Shown: one piece after another, positions 1 to 13,500 of the stretch | How positions within the stretch are numbered: position 1 is the stretch's first letter | How the letters are laid out: every line of letters starts with the position of its first letter | NCBI GenBank assembly: GCA_963920665.1 | Contig: OY987268.1 | Coordinates: 20,772,501-20,836,500 of the forward strand | Direction of reading: 5' to 3' | Length of the DNA: 64,000 nucleotides | DNA from: Straminergon stramineum | Taxonomy: Eukaryota > Streptophyta > Bryopsida > Hypnales > Calliergonaceae | Notes under the pieces: generated by a model | Told to the model about the DNA's origin: nothing | Database searches by the model: none | Seen by the model: only the letters and a program-made list of their open reading frames with translations | Translations under genes and position numbers: made by a program

Positions 1-664
1 ATCTAAATCTCAATTTTCAAATAAGAAAAGTGAATAAAGATCAAATTGTATACAATTCAGCCTTCTTGTCATTCTCAAAAAATTACAAGGTGAACAAGAA
101 TTCAAAAGCATTTCAAAGTACTAATTGAAAGGGGCCTCAAACGGAGGACAACAATTTGCAACATTTAGACTAACTCTAATTTTTCAGAAAATCAAATACA
201 CGTTTGATTTTATACCATCCCTCAAAAATATCATAAATCTCCAGCCACATCAGGGTTATTCAAAAGCTAGCAATTCGAAACACATTACCGGTAGTCCATG
301 CTCAAATTGTAAACAAATGGCTAATTAAAAGTTTCCACCTAATTATAAGTGTCCACCTCAAATAGAGATGCATAATTTCATTATGTCATTTACATACAGT
401 AATTCTCAACACAATCCCCCATACAATCCTCATAGATTGAAATTTGAAAAATCTTACTCCTATAATCTTGAGAATCTCAAAAAGACAAGACCATCATTCC
501 TATAATTCTTTCTTTGAATGATAGGCCCTAACATGCTCTCAACACATGTCACATTCACATTGGATACCACAACTTTCTACATCTCTTAGTCTGGACTCCA
601 AGGGGGTGGGTAGAGAGAATGAAAAAAACTGAAAAACTTACAGGGGGGTGGATACAGCCGACTG
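1..664. other. AT-rich flank, no gene seen
   Basis: AT-rich sequence downstream of the minus-strand gene ending at 665. It probably includes that gene's 3' untranslated region. I see no conserved reading frame, RNA gene or repeat in it. Confidence 0.4.
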
Positions 665-3461
665 TCATCGAAGCCAACTATCACTGTCATAATCAGGTTG
701 TTCTACATACTCTGCTTCAGGCAAAACTTGAGATTCCGAATCCGTATTAGTTTCAGGAGAGTTCGGGGTCCTCTTCCGACCATTAAAAAAGCTGCCGAGC
801 TTGGATTTCTCAGCAACACCAGGGGACCCCACGGTCATTTTTTCAACCACAGTTGAAGAGGTGACCGAGTCCTTCCAGAAATCAATCTTTGACAGACTTC
901 CCTCAGTGGAGAACTTGCCATTGCTGCTGGTTCCTATTTCAACAGATTTCGTCGGTGCTTCAACATCCTGAGCAACTGCAGCAGGTTCAGCAACTCTAGC
1001 ATGTGTGTCAGCCGAAGTTTTGATACCCGAGCTTCCGCTTCCATTCACAGAGCTCGAAAGCTTCTTCGTGGCTTGAGCTTCGCTGTTATTGTTCTGAGTC
1101 CTTTTGAGAGCTAGGGAAATGAGAGCCAACTGCTTCACTTGATGATCCTGTGGCAGAACAACATGATGTTTACTGGTTAGATTCTCGTCCTGCTAAGCTA
1201 GAGGATACAACTGTCAAGAGAACTGATCCTGTTTCAAATAGAACCTCATCAATTTGTACGCTTGGATGGATTTATTACTAATTATGACTTGGATAAATGT
1301 CTATGGCTACTGATCCTTGAATGGAAATAGGGTTGTCTATTGTCCCTAAAATAGTGGTCAACATTTGGTTATTCACTTCTATCACCTTGAAATGGAGGGT
1401 ACTGTTATACACCCTTCAAATCAGGGAATCACAATGAATGATTGCATCAGAAACCATCAGACATTTGAGTGAGAAACAACTTGATCTCAAGAGAGTTTGG
1501 CTGTTGTAGTACCCAAGTGGTCTCAATGAAAGCAGGTTCCTACATAATGGATACGATGCTTGAAAGTGAAGAAATGAGTTTATTCTAAATTAAATTCGTC
1601 ACCCAACCTTGGAGACGATAACAAGAGACAGAACGAGCAATGATTATTATTCATGATGAAATTTTATATGGCAGGGAAACTGCAGCACCTGCATTGCTAG
1701 GAGGGCAAGTTGCAATCCCCGCAGCTCCTCTTCTAGCCTGTCTCCTCGCTGAGCTAGGGTGGTCGCTACTTCAGACGTCTTTTGTGCAATTGCTGCAGTC
1801 TGCAAATCGCCAAAACAAGGTTATGTCATGGTCAAAGTCACTGGAGAAGCACCTCCGAAAGCACAAGGTGGAACTGCAAGGATTATATAGTACATCTCAA
1901 AGGAACCCCTGCTGGATTCACAAAGTTATTAATTGTAATATAATGATAATAAAATAAGACATTAGATCTGGAAATGTAAGTCGCTAGCCTGATGATGGTG
2001 ATCTTGTGACATTTTATTTGGTAGACTGTTCTTCTGTTTGGGCGAGCATTGGAAGGGTTAGGATCGATATTAATGAAATGATAAATTAATGCAAAGTTTA
2101 CGTTGATCTAATGTTACTCAATAGTTGTCAATGATATATAATGTTACTTTCAATGACACAAACATCACACTAACACTATTTTCACAATATTTATATATTA
2201 CACCTGTATTAAATTAACATTAACTCATCATGAGGACTAAATCAACTCAAATGTTTAATAACATCAATAACTTTATAAATTAATATTAGAATAAGTATTA
2301 GAATCTTTAATAACTTCATAAAATCATTACTGACCTCCTGCATTGGGTCCCTCAATGTTCTCTTTGTGGCCCGAAACCGCACCCCAAGCTTCTCCACTTG
2401 TTTCACCAGCCCCCGTGCGGTGATGACAAACTCCCGAACATTCTCTTCTAATTCAGTCACCCTTTGATTCAGAGTGAAATCGACCCTGCCTCCTGAGCTT
2501 TCTCGTCGTGGAGGAAGACATGTCAGCCGCTCGAGAATCCTATATTGCACAAACGCATTGAGAAGGATCGCACCCCAAACAGCAAGGAGTGGCAGTGACA
2601 GCCAACTGTAAGGACCATGCTTGCGTGGTGACACTGGAAGTGCCTGCAATATCACCATTTGCACAGTGATCAATGCACAAATAGGATTAAAATTGAATAC
2701 GAAAATGTGGAATTAATATAATAAGAAACTCTTTGCAATTTACATTGAATGTAATTCCTAAATTGTAACAGCTGCCAACAGGGTTTTTTCAATAAGATTA
2801 GAATTAGAAGAACCTATTTACTGTCGCCCCGGAGACTCTAAGTTCCTAGTTTCCACTAATGCACAAACCTTGAAAAACTTTGGTTTTGCATGATAGCATA
2901 AGTAATGTGACAAAAAATAACTCGGTGGCACATAATCTTCATAAGTAAATGATATTTTGACACATGGTCAACTACTTGGGAACTGAATGAACTCAACGAC
3001 CAAATCTACGTTGCTGATTCCTTGCTTCAGGAAAATTTCAAGTAACATCATAAAGCGAATCCAATGATCCAAGGGAAAATCTCCCTGTTGTGGTCACCCT
3101 GATCGTAAGGAGGCCCCCAAATGATAAATGTGTACCAATAATAAATGTGTACTATCTTCTCATGATAGATTGGGAGGCTTCCTTATAGTGACCATAGGAA
3201 GGCCACCCTTTGAACCACAGGAAGATTTTCTTTACAATGTCCTTCAAAAGTTCTTGAAACAATCCAATTTTACCAAAACCTTCGGTTGTGCAAAACGGTA
3301 CATTGGTAATGGGCACAAAACTACACTTACAGGCTTCGTGACGGACATGAGAAGGACCGTATTGAAGCCGATGGACGCAGACGCTACTCCCAGCAACTGA
3401 TTCTTCTGCTTCTCCTCTTCCTTCTTCTCTTGCCCTCTAAACTCATTTCGCACAGCTGCCA
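665..3461 (-). CDS. Membrane-anchored coiled-coil protein, function unknown (5' end unresolved)
   Basis: Four exons join in phase: 3461-3331, 2643-2335, 1799-1689 and 1147-665 (stop TGA at 665-667). Donors are GTAAGT, GTCAGT and GTGCTG; acceptors end in CAG. The product of about 344 residues starts with a Lys/Glu-rich stretch and a moderately hydrophobic segment. A clear membrane span follows in exon 2 (core LPLLAVWGAILLNAF). A long heptad-like coiled coil runs through exons 2 and 3 (for example RVTELEENVREF and RLEEELRGLQLALLAM). The tail is Ser/Thr-rich and ends in acidic residues. I do not recognise the family. The frame has no ATG at its apparent start: it opens back to a TGA at 3475-3477. 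An upstream exon joined at the acceptor CGACAG near 3462 is therefore likely. That exon could supply the A of a split ATG codon, but I did not find it. Confidence 0.72.
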
Positions 3462-3477
3462 CTGTCGTTCCACCTCA

Positions 3478-4500
3478 CTGGAGTCAAGGACTACATCTCC
3501 CTCTAAATCCATAATATGAAATTCAAATACTTCTAAATTCAGGGATATCTAGAACATTCAAAACAAGTGTTAAGCACATTTCATATGTAGTGATCCTATT
3601 AGACAATTCATTTCCACTGAGGGAATCAACTGCATCACCATCCATCTGTAGTACTATGAGAATCAGGTTACCTATCTAAATGCGTGTCATTGGGATAAAT
3701 CACAATCACCTAAACTAATGGAAACCAGCACTATAAGGTAGAGGATACTATCCCTTCAGTTTATGCAATGACGCACACATACATATTTGATATACGAAGG
3801 ATACGAAGGTAACAGAAAAGGAGGTTTGTAGTCCACAATTATTGTCAAAGATCTAATGAATTGTCAAAAGATGTCACCTGTTTCCATCATCTCCTGTGAA
3901 ATTTTGTACCTAAATATTCCCAAATAGGTCTATAATAGGTTTTAGCATCCTCTCTACCTTTTTGGCTCTGGACCAAAGTGGAGGAGGCTTTTCATTGACA
4001 AAAGCTACATGTCAAGAATTTGAGAAAGCCATTACTCATAGCGAGTGACTGCTACATAGTGCTGCAAGAGACAGAGTCTCCTGTAGCGTAGCTGCGTGTA
4101 ATATACAGCACTTAAATCAATGTTGCAGAGGAGAAAAACAATGCCAAAACGAAATTTGGTACCAACCCCATATTTTGAAATGCTCGACAGTAAAATTAAC
4201 AACAACAGTGATTCCAACTTTACAGCAATTTCAGTTGAGAGGTCTTAGTGAGGTCAATTCTCTCCATGTAAAACCACAATTCAGTCACTTCGTACTCAGT
4301 GCGAGAAGATACCCATACCTACAAATCTCCTATCAATGTGAATCGCATTCAAACGAGCGGGCAGTACCCAAGGCCTTCCAAACAGGGGAGACTCACATGA
4401 CCTGGAACCTAACCCAGAAGGAACTCCAACATAACAAATGCCGGAAGACTGAAGAACTGTCGAAAACCCCATCGCCCTCCCCACTAAATTCTCACAACCA
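3478..4500. other. Spacer between divergent 5' regions
   Basis: About 1 kb of moderately AT-rich sequence. It probably holds the promoter and perhaps a first exon of the minus-strand gene ending at 665. Short frames on both strands here have no recognisable product. Confidence 0.35.
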
Positions 4501-4504
4501 TAGA

Positions 4505-4700
4505 AAACAGAAACCCTAACTAAAACCCTAAACCCTTATACCCCTAAACCCCAATTTCACCCAATCCTCATGGCAATGCCCGCGCAGACATCTCCAATCC
4601 CGAAATCTCTTCCGAAATCTCGCCAATGTTCAGAAAATCACGCCATCTTCGAATACGCAAAGAACAAATTGCAGTGGAGCTCTTGTGAGTTTGAAATTGA
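4505..4700 (+). promoter_or_regulatory. Telo-box cluster and possible orphan first exon
   Basis: Two AAACCCTAA telo-boxes (4511-4519 and about 4523-4532) plus a CCCCTAAACCCC run lie just upstream of an ATG at 4570, typical of plant 5' leaders. The frame from 4570 reads about 39 residues (starting MAMPAQTSPIPK) to a good donor, GTGAGT, at about 4691. A second ATG at 4626 opens another frame to the same donor. I found no downstream exon with a recognisable product. This may be a live gene with an unrecognised body, a decayed gene, or a divergent promoter for the gene to the left. Confidence 0.35.
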
Positions 4701-5099
4701 GGCGGGGCAAACAATCTCTACAGTCCAGTGAGAGATTGAAAATTTCGTGGATCTGAAGAGAAAGGCAAGCAATCTGGAATTGCTATTGTTGTGGAGATTC
4801 CCGAAAATCGAGATCGGGAGGGGTAGGGGAGACGGAGAGTTCGATGTCTCCGGGCGTAGTTGACGAGGTTTGGTGGTAGGGAGTGGGGGTCCTAATGGCG
4901 TGCGGAGGGTGTCTATAGCCGTGGGAGCCAGTGGTTGTGTTGGTGAGATGGTTTTTGATAGGGTAACGGAGTCTCCGAGGATTGCGCCTGGCAACATTTT
5001 TTTAACCCCAAGGCGGCGTGCATTATGAACGAAGTATGGGAGAAATATGTATATGTGTAATGGAGTAAGGTAGGAGGTGCAGAAACTGCCCACTTAAGA

Positions 5100-5632
5100 G
5101 CATTCTTGCTTAGGATGTCTTCTATGCTGATCCAAGCATTTTCTAAAAAAAACTTCAGAGAAAGAAGAAAGGGAGACACATCCATCACAATTTGATTTGT
5201 AATTTTTAGAGTTAAATTGAATTAAATATGATTTTCTAAAGATCACAATAGTAGGATGCTTTTTGAGTCCATAGGTATTGCCATGAAATGTCAAACACTT
5301 GTTCTTTAATGGTGCAAATGGAGTCCAAAAATGAAGGTGTACTAATCTTAAACTGCAACAACATGGTGCATTTAATTGTCTAGGATGACACAAAGTCTCC
5401 CACCACTTATAACTCCACATTATGTACACTAAAATTTTGTCAACTTTCCAATCAAACTCAATCCCCAACCATTCCTAAAACTGTGCAAATGAGAATTCCA
5501 AATTGGCACCAACACTTCAATGGGCCATTTTTCATTCCTACAGTGACAAATCTTGATACACTTTAAGAACAATTCTTAAAGCATGGGCAGAGTTTGCACC
5601 TCCTACCTTATATGTATGAGTAAATATTGATA
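5100..5632. other. AT-rich spacer
   Basis: I see no gene-like or repeat structure here. It runs up to the TA-flanked element that starts at 5633. Confidence 0.4.
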
Positions 5633-6687
5633 AGGTAAACCAACCTATGATAGGCAAAATGATTGGTTGGCCTTGTTGAAATTATTGAAATTTAAAAAAA
5701 AAAATTCCATGTAAAGACAAATGTAAGAAAATTCCAAATATGAATTTGTTACTCACTCTGTCCTACTAAAAAACTTCAAATCATGTACAATTTCTATCCT
5801 ACTAAAAAGCTTTGTTCACTGATTTCAATTGTTGAATAAGCATTCACTATGTTAAACAACCTCATAGGGGCAAGTAAAACAATCTCGGAACATCCCTCTC
5901 CTAGCAAGCTTGCCCTTGCCCATATGAGACACCTTGTACTTGTTGCTTCCTCAAATACTAATGTTCATGATGGGTTTAGTCACCACTTGGGCACTATGAA
6001 GATTTATTCATAAAGTGGGCTAGGTTTCTTTGGTGTGGGTATTTAGGTTGGAGCACATATTTCTAAAATTCCATTGTTGCCACCAACCTTTAGATCATCC
6101 AAAATGACAAGCCGATAACATTCACAAATTGTATTCAAATATGATACTTTCCACATGGATTTGGGGTGCCTAAACAATAGTGCCTAAAGTTGAGATTTTG
6201 TGGAGATATAAGATATGGGTTATTAGTTCTTGAATGTATGTATCACTAGCACAAAGACTAAAATTACAATTAATACCTATTAGGGAAGATTTGGGGAGTT
6301 TTTTGTGGGAGTATGAATTTTTGAAGTATAGTATCCAATTGGCCCAAAACAATCTTTAGACTACCCCCAAACCAACAAAAAGTGTATCCATAGTGGTCAT
6401 CTTACCACCTAAAGCAATCACAACATCTCCTATCATGGCCATGACATGAAGGAATAAAAAAAATACTTCATGTGATGACTATATACAAGAAAGGTGGAAG
6501 TTCTTATTATAATCACTAATAACTCCTTCACCATCACCCTAGGCATTGATTTTGGCAACTAACTCAACCTAATTAGCTTAAATTTCATTAATTGCAAAAA
6601 TTCCATCATGGATTGGTATATAGCTGAAATGGGTCATTTTCTAGGTGATTGCATTGGGCAGTTTGCCTACCACAAACTAGTTTACCT
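5633..6687. mobile_element. TA-flanked AGGTAAAC-type non-autonomous element (long copy)
   Basis: The left end AGGTAAACCAACCTATGATA (preceded by TA at 5631-5632) is matched in inverse by the right end, whose complement reads AGGTAAACTAGTTTGTGGTA. The expected TA after the right end reads TC. The interior shares blocks with the copies at 14515, 41538 and 49251, including a segment around 6330-6480 seen in inverse orientation in the 41-kb and 49-kb copies. It encodes no transposase. TA flanks and an inverted-repeat end suggest a mariner-like MITE. Confidence 0.6.
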
Positions 6688-6689
6688 TC

Positions 6690-6850
6690 AATACACATAG
6701 GTATGTAAGTATGTTGAAACAAAAATTATTGTTTATTCTTCTTCGATGTGAGTAGTGTGGTTCATTTTTGCGTCATGATTTTTGTACAACGTTTTGAATT
6801 AATTTATGAAAATCAAAATGGAAAAGAAGTGATAAAATGGAGCGTAGAGT
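6690..6850. repeat. Dispersed repeat shared with 15240-15380
   Basis: A block containing TATGTTGAAA, TATTCTTC and GATGTGAGTAG matches the stretch around 15250-15370. In both places it lies just beyond a TA-flanked element. The element may therefore be part of a larger duplicated unit. Confidence 0.45.
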
Positions 6851-7599
6851 GTACAAGATTTCGAAGTTCAGTTGCATTGGTTTAAGTACGCATGGCAATC
6901 AATGAATGGCCTTCATATCGTGACTTTGGAATCCTCCGACCTGAAATAAACTCAAGTTTGTGAACAAAAGAATTTGAGTTCCAAAGCCAGACGAATATGG
7001 AAAATGTTCATGTTCTTTTAGGGTGTTAAGTTACCTTATGATAAATTCAAGATAAGAGGGAAATATTCAGCAATCAACATAACAGCTGGTCACCGAAGCG
7101 ATGCAGTCGAATGAATTTTCTTCCAACCGATAACTGAAGGGAGCTTCAGAACTATTGCTTTTCATTACTGAAGTATAAGAATCAATCTCTGTGAGATCAA
7201 TGTCGGCAACCACTACGGTTGTTCGAAGCCCCATATAAAAATTCCTCCTGCTTCTATAACATTCTTTAGCAGATGTGAGAAATTCACCCCTTCTGCAGTG
7301 TAGATGGCAACAGTGAACCTAAGACTCAAAAAATCTGACATTCACATGCATTGCGCTCGTTCGAGTGGCCCGTTCCTATTTTCTTCCCGTAGCTTTCGGC
7401 ACTACGGACTGAGATGAGCTCAAGATTGTGCACAAAGGGAATCTGGACTTACGGTATTTCCCAATGTTCGTGAGGCAGCTCCTCAAGAACCCGAAACCCG
7501 AAACCTGAGGTGCACAAAATCTTAAGATCGGACCTGGAAATGAAGTCCGTTGTCTTTCCCTTCACATCAGCAGAATTGCAGTAGAAAGATGATGCAAAC
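6851..7599 (-). other. 3' flank of the DG1-like gene
   Basis: Sequence downstream of the stop codon at 7600. It is of mixed composition and probably includes the 3' untranslated region. A minus-strand frame at 7449-7691 overlaps the end of the gene in another frame and is not supported as coding. Confidence 0.4.
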
Positions 7600-10500
7600 T
7601 CAGCTAACTTCTGTACTTGTTCGACTTCCGAAAATAATGCTTTCGTCCTCTTGCGGCAGAAGTCTCGCATCACCCAGAGCTGGGCCATCACCTAGTAAAC
7701 TAAGTAACCTCCTGGCTTTTCTCTCGGCCCCAACGGAAGCAAGACACTGCAACAACTCCATCACTAGTGTATTATTATCATCCGAGACTTTTGTACATAG
7801 AAATTGCTCGGCATCTATCATAGGCAACTGTTCCAGCGCGTTTCCAACAATGGAAGACCACTCTGGTGCATCGAGAGCCACACCCTGGTCAAGGATCACC
7901 TCGAGGTAGTTCAGGACCAGGGTATATTGTTTGTGTCTGGATAGCAAGGGCAGGAGAATCCTGTACAAGTCGGTACTTGGGGGCGAGTTTGAAGGTTGCA
8001 GACGGCTGGTCATCAGCTGTAGTAGCCTTTCCTGAAAGCACCCCCAAAAAATAAATGTCAATTGCAGAAAGAGTATCATACGCCCCACTAGACAAGTTGA
8101 TGTAAGTAGGAAATTCACAGCACATCCAATTACCGGTAAGAGTAGGTTCATCCCAAAGGGCCCACATGGGTGCCTCCATATCAATAGGACTTGTAATAAA
8201 TCACTGGAAGCGTCAAGGAAGGTAACAAAATGTATCCACAGAAAGAATGTATCATACCTACATTTTTGAACAGTAGAACTATGGTTTGAAAGTTACTATA
8301 ATTAGTTATTAGCTTTCCAAAGTGGATTTTTATTTTTAGCTTGGGCACATAAGGTTACCCACCTTAGTGATCTCTAGAAACATAGGACTGGCAGTTCGGA
8401 GAGAATGTATCCAAACTATTTAGAGATCTAGATATAATTCCCCTACTGTGAAAATATCAACTGTTGGGTCTTCCAGAGCTAGGAAAAATTGCGTGCAAGG
8501 TTCTTCAGATACAACCGGAACCCTTTTAGGAATTAAGAATAAACGATCGAACGACACCGACCATATAATGATGTCAAATACCATTTAAAAAGTGTTTAGT
8601 GGCTAGACGTATCACCCAAACACTTAATCGTAATCATCTCAAACATTTTTGAAAATTTAGACGGAAAACTCAACAAAAGTAACCAAAGTAATAAGTCAAG
8701 CCAGAGACTGGTAACAAGAGTTGGCAGGAGAGTTGGTCATACCTGCCCAGCTTTCACAATAGGCGAAATGAACCATGCATGGCGCCCACAATCGAGCTGA
8801 AATCCACGAGTGTAAAACTCCTCCAAGACAACTTCAAAATACCCCCAATCCTCACAGACAGCGCAAGCACCCAGCATAGACTCATATGTGCGCTCAGTTG
8901 GACTTAGCCTTGGATTCGCTTGAGAAAACCGGCTCTCCTTGTGTCTGCCTCTCTTCACCGACTCAAAAATGTTCCTGGCTTCCTCAAACAGGTGGTGACG
9001 TCCATAAAGAGCAATCATGATGTTGTAGGTCCCCACATTGGGAGCACACAGACATTGCATACGATTGAAAAGAGATATGGCATCTTGCCAGCGGCCTACT
9101 TTGTCACAAGTCCGAATTAGTCCTGTGAAAGTTACTACATCCGGTTTCTTTGAAGGAAGCTTTACTAGCTTTTCCACCTGCACAATTTGAGATGACAGCG
9201 TAAGAGCAGGAGGAGTAAGATTTTTGTTGAATATTTTAGTACCTAAAGGGACCAGAGTGTTCAATTCAAAATCTAAAGTAATTGAAATGGCTCATCTAGG
9301 GAGCTTCAAGGAAGATAGCAAAATGTACCATAGAAAGAAGAAATCTTACTCTACATCTTTGAAAACTAGAAATTGTTCTGGAAGTTTATATAATCAACTA
9401 TTATTAGATTTCAACTTGAACTTTCTAGTTTTATCTTGGGCACTGACAGAAGGTTGGAAGCCACTGTAAATCAAAAGGTGAAGTAGGTTCAAACCTGTAC
9501 AAGAGCTTCACTTAACCGACCCGCAGTGCAAAGAGCCGAAGCAAGTGCATAGTACACCCCAGCACATTCAATGATCCCTCGACGCTCCATGTCTTGTACC
9601 ATTTCAATGGCTCTGTCTACCTGGCCAGTCATGCCACGGGCCTCGACTAGAACTGCAAAGTAGTAGCAATATCACGATTATAATCATACACTCACCATAC
9701 AGAATTACTCTAGTATTATTTGGTCTAACACAAAAATCGATGTGCAATAAATAAGTTCAATAGAAACAGACCTTTGAATGTTAAAGCATTAGGAAGAAAA
9801 CCTCCTCTCTCCATAATGTCATAATATCTCCAGGCTTTGTCATACTGCCCTGATTTTACCATAACCTTCAACCCAAACCATCATAACACATTATGATCTT
9901 CAGTTCCCTGTCAAGATTCCCCGATTCCAACTTAATACAGCATGCAACCTTAGAAATACTTGCATCAATCAACTTTGAGAAGTTGCAACTTCCACAACCA
10001 AGCGTATCAGCTGATGGATTTTCCCTAATACATGCAGAAGAGGCTGTCACCTCTATTGCGAGGCCATAAGTGGTGGAATCAGGCGCGATTCCTGACAACT
10101 GTAATTGTTGAAAAACCCATGTCACCCCTTCCCATTGTCTATGAGGTCCACATGCATTTATTACCTGCGCAGACCAGATCACTATTCGTCAAGAGTCCTC
10201 CATTCTTTACAAATTCTCAAGAAATGTTTTGAGTGCAAAAATATCAAGTTAAGTAGCACAATCGGCAAAAAGTCACATCATCCGCAAGGATATTCTCATT
10301 GACTACCTCCATACATGCATTGCTAATCGCACTTGATTCTGAGATTCACTTTGAATTTCTTGTCTTAAAAGTCATTGAATTTGATCAGACTTATATTATC
10401 TGGACTTTATACATTATTAATGACCTGGTGGTAATCAACGAGAAAGGATAGTCTCAATAAGAGACGAGCAAATTCCAATTTTCACTTACAGCATTATAAA

Positions 10501-13500
10501 CCACAATGTCTGGCTCCAGACGCCCATTCCAGTTTAATTGTTTTGGTGAGCCCCTAACACGCTTCTTTAACGGCCCTTTTCTTAGGGATTGCATCAAATG
10601 AAGCAGCTGCGTAAGATGGCCAGCCTTGCCAAGTGTTACAGCTATGGAGTGGTAAGCAGCCATGTCTGGATAGGTTGAATGTTCCTCCTGCGAGTATTAA
10701 TGAAACATGCAATACACAACAAGTGAGTGCTACATTAAATTCTTGAGCACGTAGCATGTGTAATCGTCTATGATGTAACTCGGTTAGAAGTAAGTGTGGA
10801 AAATTCAACTGTAAACAACAGAAGGATGCACATCATTATAAAGCTCATCCATCCACTCATTACGGGTATTACAAGATTATAGATACAGTCCAATTCAAAA
10901 TTCTTACTCCCAGATTTTAGAACCATAAGAAAATGACTAAAGGAAATTACTACAGCAACAACCCATGCTAACTGAAGAATGGCAAAATTGAGACTGTAGA
11001 ACTTACACGCATCATGTTGAATACATTCAAAGCTTCTACCGGTCGGAGGCATTTCCCAAGTACAGCCAAAAGCGTGGTACAAACATACCTGCCACAAAAA
11101 TGATACCACAGCCCTCTCGGAGATGAGAATTCAAAGCGAACAACATGACGCAATACAATACACTGAAGTTCCTAATCTCCAAACCAACATCATGAGTGTT
11201 CAATGGGTGATTGCATCATGGAGTAACATAACGTCGAAGACTAGTGCCAGCCGTGCCACCAAAACTACATTTTCGAATATCAATCACAAATCCTCACCCC
11301 TCTCCTCACTCTACGTGTCCAAATGGCCCAAAGTGGTCGCTTCTGCATCTATAGGAGCCGGAAAAAATCGTTTAGGAAACTTCAAGGACGCTAATAAAAT
11401 GTAAAAATAGAAAGAAAAAACTATGTCCTACATTTTTTAACAACACGGCTGTCAGTGGGCAAGACTTGTGATCTGCAAGAGGCCATTCTGAAACAGGACT
11501 TCAAAACTCCACATAAGGGCTGGTATTTCTGACAAGAATTTAAGGCACTGCATTGCACAAGGCTCAAAAAGAAAAGGAGGAAGAATGGTAGTCACAAAGT
11601 CTGACACCCTTAATAGAAATAAATACGTTTTAAAATTTATAGTTGTTTATGATCAACTACTAGCTTACAAAGTGGAAGCAATATTTGTACATTGGCACCA
11701 TGGGGAAAATCAGAACATCACGAGAATTTTTAACAACAAACAGTCGGGTTTTATTCTCATCTACTAGGTGATTTAGTAAGGGTGAAACAGAAATTAAAAG
11801 CACGACGTAAGCAAGAAAGAGATGATAGGTTTAAAATTTTGACAGAAGTAAAAAGTCACCTGTTTCGACAATGACTGAAATGTTCTCGACAATGTACCCA
11901 GTGCACGACTTCCATAGCTCTTCGCCACTCGTTACGCGCCCCAAGCATTTTCACAACCTCCATCAGGCGGCCATCCGTCCACTTCAAGCGGGCTCCATGC
12001 ATGAGTCGAGAGAGAAAAAACTTCTGCTTCTTGGCCGCCTGAATAAACCTAAATTTCAATCCCCTAGCTGTCAGTTACACCAAATCCATCGTTTCTAAGG
12101 GCCTCTTTAGATTGCACAGGACGAAATAATGACCTTGAGATAACAAGATCCTAAGACTTGATTAGTGAAAAAATGAATTATTATTTGTTTTACTTTGTTT
12201 TAGTCTAATGTCGAATTTGCGATAGTCCAAATAACAACAATGAGCATGAACAGGTGGTACTCATATGACTTTATCTGGCGCTTATATGGCTCTTATGTAG
12301 AAGTACGGTATATAAGATACCAAGATTTCAAGCTCCACAGTTTAGGTTAGCCTATCGCTTCTATAATTATCTAATGACTAAATTTTTAGAATCCCCCCAA
12401 CATGACTAGTAATGAAAAAGGAATCTTCATGTTTAAGAAAATCAATTTTCAGTATAATTTATAACCTAAAATAACATGGTTTAGGTGTCGACAATCAATA
12501 GACTGAACCGTGTACCTCATTGAGGTGGACTGGGCACACAAGTACCTCAAATGCGTCATAACGTCATAAACGCACCGGCCTGTTATAAACTTGATACCTC
12601 ACTCTTCGTTGCACATGCTGCTGGCTCATATTCTAAGATTTCTATCACAAGATTGTTGCTTCGACTTGTGAAAGCTAAAGTGGACAAATGACTAACAAGT
12701 GAGCAATTATCTAGCATCTAAGTCAAGAGAGTGACGCCTACACAATAACAGAACAATCAAAACTCTGCATAACAAAAATGCCAGGTCTGCAACGTACTCT
12801 TCAACCAGCCATTCCAGCTGCTCCCTCTCGTCGACTGATTTCCGCTGAACCTCACTGCTCACGTCCTCATACAACGCTTCGAGAATACCCTGAGTCTCAG
12901 AAGAGACCTCATCCAATTTCTCATCCAGCAACACAGACAATGGCTCCCCTTTCCTTCTATTCACGATTTGATGACCCACCGTTCTGTCTTTCTGTCTCGG
13001 CGTTTTGGGATTGACACGCCAATCCCTCGGTGCAAGCGAACCCAAAGACGTCTCTTCATCGTATGCTGTATCATACGCATCCGTCACATCTCTAATACCT
13101 ACATTGTTATCGATACCGCTAGAGGAGATTCGATTACTAAAAGAATGTTCTATGAAATGCAATTGTGATCTACTAAAAGAATTCGCTGCTGTATTATTAT
13201 CTACGCGCTCACCCTGTCAATAGAACAATGCCACTTCAGTTAAAACTGCACATGTTACGTCCACACTTATTTTGTAAGAGTGCAAAAGAAGAGGGTTGGC
13301 AATCACCAGGCCCTCTCAAACCCTAAACCCCAAACTTCAAATAAATCCATGATAAGAAGGTCGATAATTATCATCCCCCTTGAAATTCGCAATCCCAATT
13401 CAAAAATAATTGCCCAATTATCATACCTCAGGCGCAGTTTCAACGAAAACGGATTTAAATGCAGAAGCAGATTTTCCTGTCCCATTGCCACTGAAATCCC

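Noticed and set aside
3244..3462. Reading MAAVRNEF as a true translation start
   Set aside because: The first codon is GTG, and a TGA lies just upstream in frame. An upstream exon is more likely in a plant gene.
4638..5093. Minus-strand 151-residue Pro/Thr/Ser-rich frame
   Set aside because: No domain is recognised, and the splice context does not link it to the neighbouring gene.
7449..7691. Minus-strand frame overlapping the end of the DG1-like gene
   Set aside because: The DG1-like frame reads to its own stop at 7600. This frame is offset and probably lies in the 3' untranslated region.
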